Positions 1 to 5,590 of a stretch of 5,616 nt of DNA are shown piece after piece. The stretch is from Betaproteobacteria bacterium (GTDB taxonomy: Bacteria; Pseudomonadota; Gammaproteobacteria; Burkholderiales; Gallionellaceae): NCBI GenBank assembly GCA_028871775.1, contig JAGWMH010000126.1, forward strand, positions 1 to 5,616. The letters run 5' to 3'. Positions within the stretch are counted from its first letter, which is position 1. Every line of letters starts with the position of its first letter. The notes beneath the pieces are model-generated. The model was not told where the DNA came from and did not search any database. It saw only the letters and a list, made by a program, of their open reading frames with translations. The position numbers were made by a program, and so were the translations under genes.

Positions 1-1275
1 CAGACCGGCACCGGCAAAACCGCTGCCTTCATTTTGCCCGCGCTGCACCGCATTGCGGAACCTTCCGCCGTGCGCAGCAAAGGCCCGCGCGTGCTGGTGC
101 TGACCCCGACGCGCGAACTGGCGCAACAGGTTTCCGACGCCGCCACCAAGTACGGCAAGAACATGCGCCTGAAAGTGGTGAGTATCCTGGGCGGCATGCC
201 CTACCCGCTGCAAAACAAGCTACTGTCCAACCCGGTGGACATCCTGGTGGCCACACCGGGCCGCTTGATTGACCACATCGAGCGCGGCCGCATTGACTTC
301 TCGCGCCTGGAAATGCTGGTGCTGGACGAGGCCGACCGCATGCTGGACATGGGCTTCATCGACGACGTGGAGCGCATCGCCGCCGCCACCCCGGCGACGC
401 GTCAGACGCTGCTGTTCTCGGCCACGCTGGATGGTGTCATCGGCAACCTGGCAAAACGCCTGCTCAAGAACCCCAAGCGCATCACCGTTGCGGCTGCAAA
501 GGCACGCCACGAAAATATCGAACAACGCCTGATGTATGTGGACGACATGGCGCACAAGAACCGCTTGCTGGATCACCTGCTGCGCGACACGGCATTGAAC
601 CAGGCTCTGGTATTCACCGCCACCAAGCGCGATGCCGATGCGCTGGCCGACGGTCTGCAAGCGCAGGGGCATTCCGCCGCCGCACTGCACGGCGACATGA
701 GCCAACGCGAACGCAACCGCACGCTGCTCAACCTGCGCCGCGGCATGGTTCGCGTGCTGGTGGCAACCGACGTTGCCGCGCGCGGCATAGACATCGCGGG
801 CATCTCGCACGTGATCAATTTCGACCTGCCCAAGTTTGCCGAGGACTATGTGCACCGCATCGGCCGCACCGGGCGTGCCGGCGCTTCCGGCATCGCCGTG
901 TCATTCGCCTCCAACCGCGATGCGCTGCACCTGAAGAAAATCGAGCACTACACCGGCCAGAGCATAAACGCCCATACCGTTGCCGGACTGGAGCCCAAAT
1001 TCAAGCCGCGCTCGCAACCTTCCAGCCCGCGCGGCAAACCCGGCGGCTTCGGGCGCCATACTGCACCCGACAGCCGCCACGGCCATCCTGATGGCGCACG
1101 CCGCGAGGGACACTCGCACAATCGTTTCGGCGACAATGCGCAACGCCGTGGAGCCAACCCCCGCACAGGTCCCGCCAACGGCAATACGGCTGGCGCGGCA
1201 GGCCAACGCCGTCCGAGCAATAGTTTCTCGCTAGGGCGTGGGCATAACGGTAATACCAACGGCAACAAGTGGTAA
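1..1275 (+). CDS. DEAD-box ATP-dependent RNA helicase (RhlE/SrmB-type), 5' end missing
   Basis: ATP-dependent RNA helicase of superfamily 2. Such enzymes unwind short RNA duplexes during ribosome assembly and RNA turnover in the cytoplasm. Reading is open from base 1, and 424 residues are visible. In visible-residue numbering: Walker A (motif I) QTGTGKT at 1-7, PTRELAQQ at 36-43, GG at 64-65, TPGR at 85-88, DEAD at 109-112, SAT at 140-142, motif IV LVFTATK at 203-209, motif V around ATDVAARGID at 255-264, and motif VI HRIGRTGR at 285-292. Both RecA-like lobes are therefore intact. The N-terminal Q motif and roughly the first 50 residues lie outside the window. From about residue 333 to the end the tail is low-complexity and rich in Arg, Gly, Asn, His and Pro, as is common for RNA-binding tails in this family. 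The core resembles both RhlE and SrmB as I recall them, so I give no symbol. The true start cannot be seen. A strong terminator follows the stop codon. Confidence 0.95.
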   Translation, partial: QTGTGKTAAFILPALHRIAEPSAVRSKGPRVLVLTPTRELAQQVSDAATKYGKNMRLKVVSILGGMPYPLQNKLLSNPVDILVATPGRLIDHIERGRIDFSRLEMLVLDEADRMLDMGFIDDVERIAAATPATRQTLLFSATLDGVIGNLAKRLLKNPKRITVAAAKARHENIEQRLMYVDDMAHKNRLLDHLLRDTALNQALVFTATKRDADALADGLQAQGHSAAALHGDMSQRERNRTLLNLRRGMVRVLVATDVAARGIDIAGISHVINFDLPKFAEDYVHRIGRTGRAGASGIAVSFASNRDALHLKKIEHYTGQSINAHTVAGLEPKFKPRSQPSSPRGKPGGFGRHTAPDSRHGHPDGARREGHSHNRFGDNAQRRGANPRTGPANGNTAGAAGQRRPSNSFSLGRGHNGNTNGNKW

Positions 1276-1297
1276 GTTAACTATTGCTTGATGCAGC

Positions 1298-1325
1298 AAA
1301 AAGGCACGCCGAAGCGTGCCTTTTT
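1298..1325. terminator. Bidirectional intrinsic terminator between converging genes
   Basis: A perfect 7-bp stem, GGCACGC (1303-1309) with GCGTGCC (1314-1320), encloses a four-base loop, CGAA. The stem is flanked by A5 (1298-1302) on the left and T6 (1321-1326) on the right. The A and T runs make it a rho-independent terminator in both directions: for the helicase gene, whose stop is 23 nt upstream, and for the leftward small gene, whose stop codon ends at 1364. In the leftward transcript the loop reads UUCG closed by a C-G pair, an exceptionally stable tetraloop. A small 5-bp inverted repeat, ACGAA-CTA-TTCGT at 1337-1349, lies between it and the leftward stop and may or may not matter. Confidence 0.9.
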
Positions 1326-1363
1326 TATTTCTGCGAACGAACTATTCGTCCAGTGCTACGTTT

Positions 1364-1720
1364 CTAGTCACCGCCTTTATCTGCGCGGCCGTGGTTATGC
1401 ATGTGCTTCTGTTCCCCCAGATGGCGGCCGTGATCATGATGCTCATCATGGCCGTCAGCTTCACGGGCAGGCGTTACCTGCGCCAAAGCTGGCTGCGGCT
1501 GAGCCTGCGTCTGAGCGTTATTCTGGCTGCCGATGACCACACCGGTTGCCGCACCCACCGCCGCCCCCACCACCGCACCATTATCGCCGCCCACTGTCTT
1601 CCCGATCACGCTGCCCGCAACTGCACCCACTACTCCGCCCACCACCGCACCAGTGTCCGCGGCCAATGCCGAGGTGCCGGTGAACAACAATCCTGCCAGT
1701 AAATAACTTGCCTTACCCAT
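1364..1720 (-). CDS. Predicted exported glycine-zipper protein with His-rich C-terminus
   Basis: A 118-residue protein of unknown specific function. Residues 1-20 look like a Sec signal peptide: a Lys near the start, a Leu/Ala-rich core, and a cleavage-like TSALA/A site. Residues 24-64 form a glycine zipper with Gly at every fourth position (24, 28, 32 and so on to 64). A KTVGGDN turn at 41-47 splits it into two hydrophobic segments. This resembles the 17-kDa antigen/glycine-zipper 2TM group, whose members associate with the cell envelope. Residues 65-85 are a Gln/Asn/Pro/Ala linker. Residues 90-111 carry eight histidines with Asp and Glu, a plausible metal-binding tail (inference). No lipobox cysteine is present. 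The ATG at 1718-1720 has AAAGGA 7 nt upstream, a promoter behind it, and a terminator after the stop, so it appears to be a single-gene transcription unit. Placement in the periplasm or envelope is predicted only. Confidence 0.85.
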   Translation of the reverse strand: MGKASYLLAGLLFTGTSALAADTGAVVGGVVGAVAGSVIGKTVGGDNGAVVGAAVGAATGVVIGSQNNAQTQAQPQPALAQVTPAREADGHDEHHDHGRHLGEQKHMHNHGRADKGGD

Positions 1721-1727
1721 CGCACTA

Positions 1728-1733
1728 TCCTTT
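1728..1733 (-). promoter_or_regulatory. Ribosome binding site of the glycine-zipper gene
   Basis: On the minus strand, AAAGGA ends 7 nt before the ATG at 1720. It is the only clear Shine-Dalgarno sequence at a start codon in this window. It fixes this start and supports the leftward reading frame over the overlapping rightward one. Confidence 0.75.
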
Positions 1734-1782
1734 CATGTTTAATGTCCGCGACTCCGACCGCAATTGGAATCCAAGCAGCATT

Positions 1783-1811
1783 ATTTTAATCTACCGGCGC
1801 CGATATAACAA
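1783..1811 (-). promoter_or_regulatory. Sigma-70-type promoter for the glycine-zipper gene
   Basis: On the minus strand, TTGTTA (1811-1806; 4 of 6 matches to the -35 consensus) is followed after exactly 17 bp by TAAAAT (1788-1783; 5 of 6 matches to the -10 consensus). The start of transcription would fall near 1776, giving a leader of about 55 nt before the ATG. Position, spacing and direction all fit the leftward gene. It is predicted from sequence only. Confidence 0.6.
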
Positions 1812-1828
1812 CCGTGAGCGGTACCTAG

Positions 1829-1857
1829 TTGTGCTGAAAGCCGCTATCCACTATGCT
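1829..1857 (+). promoter_or_regulatory. Candidate sigma-70-type promoter for map-glnD
   Basis: TTGTGC (1829-1834; 3 of 6 matches) and TATGCT (1852-1857; 4 of 6 matches) are separated by 17 bp. Transcription would start near 1864, about 20 nt before the map ATG. The matches are modest, so this is a candidate only. Some promoter is expected here because the upstream gene is divergent, which leaves map as the first gene of its unit. Confidence 0.35.
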
Positions 1858-1884
1858 TGCGGCCAATTTTTCAATGCGACCATC

Positions 1885-2679
1885 ATGCCCGTCAGCATCA
1901 AAGCCCCGCAGGAAATCGAAAAGATGCGCGTCGCCGGCCGCCTGGCCGCCGAGGTGCTGGACCATATCGCGCCTTTTGTGCAGGCCGGCGTCACCACCGG
2001 CGAGCTTGACCGGCTATGCCACGACTATATGGTGGATGTGCAGCATTGCACCCCCGCACCGCTCAACTACGCGCCACATGGACATGCGCCCTACCCGAAA
2101 TCCATCTGCACCTCGATCAACCATCAGGTATGCCACGGCGTGCCGGGCGACAAGAAACTCAAGAACGGCGACATCCTGAACATTGACATCACCACCATCA
2201 AGGACGGCTACCACGGCGACACCAGCCGCATGTTCTATGTCGGCGAACCGTCCATCCAGGCCAAGCGCCTGTGCGAAGCCACCTATCAGGCGATGTGGCG
2301 CGGCATCCGCGCAGTCAGGCCCGGCGCGCATCTGGGCGACATCGGCCACGCCATCCAGAGCTTCGTCGAGGCGCTGGGCTACAGTGTGGTGCGCGAATTC
2401 TGTGGGCACGGCATCGGCAGGAAATTCCACGAAGAGCCGCAGGTGCTGCACTACGGCAAAGCCAACAGCGGCATGAAGCTGGAAGCGGGCATGATCTTCA
2501 CCATCGAACCGATGATCAACGCGGGCAAGGCCGGCATCAAGCAACTCGGCGACGGCTGGACCGTGGTGACCAAAGACCACAGCCTGTCGGCGCAATGGGA
2601 GCACACCGTGCTGGTGACCGAGACCGGCTTTGAAGTGCTGACCCTTTCCGCCGGCTCCCCCCCTCCTCCCTCCGCCTGA
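1885..2679 (+). CDS. map: Type I methionine aminopeptidase
   Basis: Cytoplasmic dimetal hydrolase that removes the initiator methionine from new proteins when the second residue is small. The product is 264 residues, the same length as E. coli Map, and colinear with it (PVSIKAPQEIEKMRVAGRLA near the start). The five metal ligands of the pita-bread fold are all visible: D101 (NID), D112 (HGD), H175 (GHGIG), E208 (TIEPM) and E239 (WEH). The substrate-binding His of VCHG is H84. Relative to E. coli as I recall it, residues 54-70 carry about five extra residues near the active-site rim. The last residues form a proline-rich tail (SPPPPSA). The ATG at 1885 is chosen because homology begins there, although the frame stays open further upstream. 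No Shine-Dalgarno is visible; a T-rich stretch (1866-1871) precedes the start. The gene probably leads a two-gene unit with glnD. Confidence 0.97.
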   Translation: MPVSIKAPQEIEKMRVAGRLAAEVLDHIAPFVQAGVTTGELDRLCHDYMVDVQHCTPAPLNYAPHGHAPYPKSICTSINHQVCHGVPGDKKLKNGDILNIDITTIKDGYHGDTSRMFYVGEPSIQAKRLCEATYQAMWRGIRAVRPGAHLGDIGHAIQSFVEALGYSVVREFCGHGIGRKFHEEPQVLHYGKANSGMKLEAGMIFTIEPMINAGKAGIKQLGDGWTVVTKDHSLSAQWEHTVLVTETGFEVLTLSAGSPPPPSA

Positions 2680-2690
2680 ATCCAACCGTG
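2655..2690 (+). promoter_or_regulatory. map-glnD junction: pyrimidine tract and GTG start without Shine-Dalgarno
   Basis: The map stop (TGA 2677-2679) and the glnD start (GTG 2688-2690) are 8 nt apart. Where a purine-rich Shine-Dalgarno would sit, there is instead a 19-nt pure pyrimidine run (2655-2673), which also encodes the proline tail of Map. GlnD translation therefore probably depends on ribosomes finishing map and restarting, which would keep GlnD low (inference). The opposite strand of the run is G-rich. Confidence 0.5.
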
Positions 2691-5225
2691 CAAAGCGCAG
2701 CCGAAATCCGCCAGTGCCTGCGCGCGGCGCGCCTGTCCCTGCAACAGGATTATGCGGATCATCCGCAGCCACGGCGCTACTTGCGCGCCCACGCCGGGCT
2801 GGTGGACGAGCACCTGCGCATGGTGTGGCAGCTGCTCGCCATGCCGCCCGCGCTGGCGCTGGTGGCGGTGGGCGGCTATGGGCGCGGCGAGCTGTTTCCC
2901 CATTCCGATATAGATCTGCTGATCCTGCTGCCGCTGCAACCGGACGAATTCCTGCAACAACGCTTGCAGGAACTGGTCGGCATATTGTGGGACATCGGGC
3001 TGGAGGTCGGCCACAGCGTCCGCACCGTAGCCGAGTGCATGACAGAATCCTCGGATGTGACCGTGCAGACCAACCTGCTGGAAGCGCGCCTGATCACCGG
3101 CGCACGCCCGCTGTTTGAAGAGATGCGCGACACGCTGGCGCATCACCTCGACCACCGGGCTTTCTACCTCGCCAAGCAGAAGGAACAGGAGCAGCGCCAC
3201 GCGCGCTTTGCCGAGGCGGACTACAACCTGGAACCTAACCTGAAGGAAAGCCCCGGCGGGCTGCGCGACTTGCATACCGTGCTGTGGATCAGCCGCGCCG
3301 CCGGCCTGGGCAATTCCTGGCGCGAACTGGCCAGGGCCGGCATGATTACCGCGCAGGAAGCACGCAGGGTCGGGCGCTTCGAAGCATTTCTGCAAACCCT
3401 GCGCATCCGCCTGCATTATCTGGCCAAACGCCGTGAAGACCGTCTGCTGTTCGACTACCAGACCGCACTGGCGGAACAGATGCACATCGCCGCGACGGAG
3501 ACGCGCCGCGCCAGCGAGCACTTGATGCAGCGCTACTACCGCGCCAAGCGGGCGGTGCTGCTGCTCAATGACGTCTTGCTGCAGAACCTGCGTGCCCACC
3601 TGTTCCCGGAAGCCGAGGCGGCACATCCGCTCAACGCGCGCTTCGTATCGCGCGGCAACCTGCTGGAAGCGCGCGACGAAAGGCTGTTCGAGCGCGAACC
3701 GTCGGCGATCCTGGAAAGTTTTCTGCTGATGGAACAGCATCCGGAGCTGACCGGATTCTCCGCCCCCACCATGCGTGCGCTGTGGCGTGCGCGCTTCAGC
3801 GTCAATGCCGCGTTCCGGCGCGATCCAAAAAACCGCGCGCTGTTCATGAGCATCCTGCGCCAGCCGCAAGGCCTCGCCCACGCATTGCGGCGCATGAACC
3901 GGCACGGCATCCTGGGGCGCTACCTGCCCCCCTTCGGGCGCATCATCGGGCAGATGCAGCATGACCTGTTCCACGTCTATACCGTGGACGAGCACATCCT
4001 GATGGTGGTGCGCAACCTGCGCCGTCTCACCCTGGAAGAACACGCGCACGAATATCCGTTGTGCAGCAAGCTGATCAAGGATTTTGCCCGTCCGGAGGTG
4101 CTGTATATCGCCGGGCTGTTCCATGACATCGCCAAGGGGCGGGGCGGCGACCATTCACTCATGGGGCGCGCGGATGCCGCGCGTTTCTGCAAACAGCACG
4201 GCCTGACGCGCGAGGACAGCGAACTGGTGGTGTGGCTGGTGGAACACCATCTCACCCTTTCCCACACCGCGCAGACACAGGATCTGTCCGATCAGGATGT
4301 AATCGCCGCCTTCGCCGATAAAATCCCGAACGACCGCTACCTGGTTGCGCTGTATCTGCTCACCGTGGCCGACATACGCGGCACCAGCCCGAAAGTATGG
4401 AACGTGTGGAAAGGCAAGCTGCTGGAAGACCTGTTCCACCTGACCCGGCGCTACATGGTGGGCGGCAAGATCGCCGACCAGGTCGGTGAAATCCGCGCAC
4501 GCACGCGGGAGCTGCTCAACCTGTACGCAATCGGCCCGGAACGCCATGAACTGCTGTGGGGGCAGTTCGACGCGGAATATTTCCTGCACCACGAACCGGA
4601 TGAAATCGCCTGGCACACCCGCTTGCTGGCGCACCGCGTCAACAGCGCAACGCCCGTCGTCAAGGCGCGCCTCTCCCGCATCGGAGAGGGCATACAGGTG
4701 ATGGTGTATTGCCCGGACCAGCCCTACCTGTTTGCGCGCATTTGCAGCTTCTTTTCCCGGCTGCACTACAACATCATGGAAGCCAAGGTGCATACCACCC
4801 AACATGGCTATGCGCTGGACAGCTTCCTGGTGATGGATGCGGGCAACAACGAAACGAATTACCGCGACGTGATGAACTACATCGAATACGAGCTGGCACA
4901 GCAAATCATCCGCGCGGAACCCTTGCCGGCGTCGCACGCGGGCCGGGTAAGCCGCCAGCTCAAACACTTTCCCATCGCGCCGGAAGTCAGCATTGAAGCG
5001 AACGGCAAAGGCAAACACCGGCTATCCATCACCGCGGGCGACCGCCCCGGACTGCTGGCGCGCATCGCCCTCGTGCTGGCGCGCCATCACATCAACCTGC
5101 GCAGCGCAAAGATCAACACGCTGGGGGCGCGCGCCGAGGACACATTCCACATAACCGGCGCGGCGCTGGCCCAGCCGAATGCCGTTGCCGCGCTGCGCGA
5201 GGAGCTGTTGCGGCAGATCGCTTGA
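2688..5225 (+). CDS. glnD: Bifunctional PII uridylyltransferase/uridylyl-removing enzyme GlnD
   Basis: Cytoplasmic nitrogen sensor. When glutamine is low it adds UMP to PII proteins (GlnB/GlnK), and when glutamine is high it removes it, thereby steering glutamine synthetase adenylylation and NtrB/NtrC signalling. The product is 845 residues, against about 890 in E. coli. Domains in order: the nucleotidyltransferase domain with GGYGRGEL at 62-69 and catalytic SDID at 73-76; the GlnD-specific helical region with the SPGGLRDLH signature at 188-196; the HD hydrolase domain with the YTVDEH histidine H436, HD at 479-480 (HDIAKGRGGDH) and D562; and two ACT domains at about 669-745 and 778-843, the glutamine-sensing part. 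Every catalytic motif is present and the frame is unbroken. GTG at 2688 is chosen because it lies just after the map stop and gives a complete N-terminus. The next in-frame Met is residue 45, which would trim the protein close to the transferase domain. No T-run terminator follows. Confidence 0.97.
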   Translation: MQSAAEIRQCLRAARLSLQQDYADHPQPRRYLRAHAGLVDEHLRMVWQLLAMPPALALVAVGGYGRGELFPHSDIDLLILLPLQPDEFLQQRLQELVGILWDIGLEVGHSVRTVAECMTESSDVTVQTNLLEARLITGARPLFEEMRDTLAHHLDHRAFYLAKQKEQEQRHARFAEADYNLEPNLKESPGGLRDLHTVLWISRAAGLGNSWRELARAGMITAQEARRVGRFEAFLQTLRIRLHYLAKRREDRLLFDYQTALAEQMHIAATETRRASEHLMQRYYRAKRAVLLLNDVLLQNLRAHLFPEAEAAHPLNARFVSRGNLLEARDERLFEREPSAILESFLLMEQHPELTGFSAPTMRALWRARFSVNAAFRRDPKNRALFMSILRQPQGLAHALRRMNRHGILGRYLPPFGRIIGQMQHDLFHVYTVDEHILMVVRNLRRLTLEEHAHEYPLCSKLIKDFARPEVLYIAGLFHDIAKGRGGDHSLMGRADAARFCKQHGLTREDSELVVWLVEHHLTLSHTAQTQDLSDQDVIAAFADKIPNDRYLVALYLLTVADIRGTSPKVWNVWKGKLLEDLFHLTRRYMVGGKIADQVGEIRARTRELLNLYAIGPERHELLWGQFDAEYFLHHEPDEIAWHTRLLAHRVNSATPVVKARLSRIGEGIQVMVYCPDQPYLFARICSFFSRLHYNIMEAKVHTTQHGYALDSFLVMDAGNNETNYRDVMNYIEYELAQQIIRAEPLPASHAGRVSRQLKHFPIAPEVSIEANGKGKHRLSITAGDRPGLLARIALVLARHHINLRSAKINTLGARAEDTFHITGAALAQPNAVAALREELLRQIA

Positions 5226-5232
5226 ATACCCT

Positions 5233-5257
5233 GGTGAGAGCACCGTCAGCTTCGCTG
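5233..5257 (+). other. Weak hairpins just after glnD
   Basis: Two small stems lie 8-32 nt after the glnD stop: GGTG-AGAG-CACC (5233-5244, 4 bp) and CAGC-TTC-GCTG (5247-5257, 4 bp). Neither is followed by a run of T, so they do not form a canonical terminator. They could block exonuclease decay of the glnD message or be chance. Confidence 0.25.
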
Positions 5258-5273
5258 CACCTTGCATGCCCTG

Positions 5274-5338
5274 CCCGCTCAGCAATGTTCTCTCAAGATT
5301 TCAAAATCGGCGTTTCGCGGGCGCGCACTCTCCAGGGT
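5274..5338 (+). repeat. Intergenic repeat box A, copy 1
   Basis: This 65-bp segment aligns without gaps to 5483-5547 with 52 of 65 bases identical by hand count. The first 9 bases (CCCGCTCAG) are identical, the middle 28 agree at 17 positions, and the last 28 (5311-5338, starting CGTTTCGCG) agree at 26. Conservation at both ends with a divergent middle suggests a real repeat family rather than a recent local duplication. Confidence 0.75.
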
Positions 5339-5439
5339 GCGGCTGTGACACGTTACTGGCGTAAGCCAGCCGCTTGCGGGAACAGCCGCTGGCGACACCT
5401 CCCGCACCAGCCGGCTCCGCCGCGCCGTGTCGGAATCGC
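5339..5439. other. 101-bp hairpin-rich segment separating box A from box B
   Basis: This segment lies between the first box A and the first box B, whereas in the second copy those boxes are only 2 bp apart. It contains CTGGC-GTAA-GCCAG (5356-5369, a GNRA-type loop on the plus strand). It also contains CCGCTTGCGGG (5370-5380), which is the reverse complement of the 11-bp core of both B boxes. GGTGCGG (5336-5342, starting in box A) is complementary to CCGCACC (5402-5408), which could close a larger stem. No target-site duplication is obvious. It may be an insertion, or the second copy may have lost it. Confidence 0.5.
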
Positions 5440-5473
5440 CATCCCCGCAAGCGGGGCCCCTGCTCTGCCCTCC
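5440..5473 (+). repeat. Intergenic repeat box B, copy 1 (34 bp)
   Basis: Identical over all 34 bp to 5550-5583. It contains the near-palindrome CCCCGC-AA-GCGGGG (5443-5456) overlapping the palindrome GGGGCCCC (5453-5460), so it can form a stable hairpin on either strand. No T-run follows on either strand. Exact identity at an offset of 110 bp argues against chance. Confidence 0.85.
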
Positions 5474-5482
5474 TCGGCGTAG

Positions 5483-5547
5483 CCCGCTCAGTTTCGTTCC
5501 CTCGGAATTTCAATTTCTGCGTTTCGCGAGCGCGCACTCTCCGGGGT
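5483..5547 (+). repeat. Intergenic repeat box A, copy 2
   Basis: The partner of 5274-5338. It is separated from box B copy 1 by 9 bp and leads into box B copy 2 after 2 bp, so A-B appears to be the basic unit. Its inner part (5520-5547) is rich in CG dinucleotides and differs from copy 1 at only two positions, both G/A changes. Confidence 0.75.
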
Positions 5548-5549
5548 CG

Positions 5550-5583
5550 CATCCCCGCAAGCGGGGCCCCTGCTCTGCCCTCC
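5550..5583 (+). repeat. Intergenic repeat box B, copy 2 (34 bp)
   Basis: An exact copy of 5440-5473 with the hairpin core at 5553-5566. It ends 7 bp before the guaA stop codon, so in the guaA message this GC-rich hairpin lies immediately after the stop and may protect or end the transcript (inference). Confidence 0.85.
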
Positions 5584-5590
5584 GAATGCG

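Larger units (their letters stand above)
5226..5590. other. Convergent non-coding region between glnD and guaA
   Basis: This 365-bp region lies between two gene 3' ends. Positions 5226-5273 hold only short potential hairpins, GGTG-AGAG-CACC at 5233-5244 and CAGC-TTC-GCTG at 5247-5257, with no T-run. Positions 5274-5583 are filled by repeated boxes and hairpins, listed separately. The last 7 bp lead into the guaA stop codon. I see no RNA gene, promoter or credible protein here. The structured repeats may serve as the transcript ends for both genes (inference). Confidence 0.7.

Noticed and set aside
220..855. Leftward 211-residue open frame opposite the helicase
   Set aside because: Antisense shadow of the conserved helicase motifs, with no domain and no RBS evidence.
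1316..1702. Rightward 128-residue open frame with membrane-like stretches
   Set aside because: It lies opposite the glycine-zipper gene. Its Met/Val/Ile stretches are the complement of His and Asp codons, it starts inside the terminator stem, and it has no ribosome binding site. The minus-strand gene has a signal peptide, RBS, promoter and terminator.
1708..1884. N-terminal extension of map by 59 residues
   Set aside because: Homology to Map starts at the ATG at 1885 and gives the family's usual length. The extension crosses the divergent promoter region and looks non-coding.
2451..4154. Leftward 567-residue open frame opposite map and glnD
   Set aside because: It is a high-GC antisense shadow of conserved catalytic sequence, with no recognisable domain and a Gln/Ala/Val/His-biased composition.
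4155..5018. Leftward 287-residue open frame opposite glnD
   Set aside because: Antisense shadow of the HD and first ACT domains of GlnD.
5443..5460. Box B hairpin as a rho-independent terminator
   Set aside because: The stem is strong, but no run of T follows on either strand. A role in ending or protecting transcripts remains possible but is not a canonical terminator call.
5440..5583. Possible CRISPR array from the repeated 34-mer
   Set aside because: There are only two copies, and the spacing holds another repeat (box A') rather than a unique spacer. No cas genes are visible.
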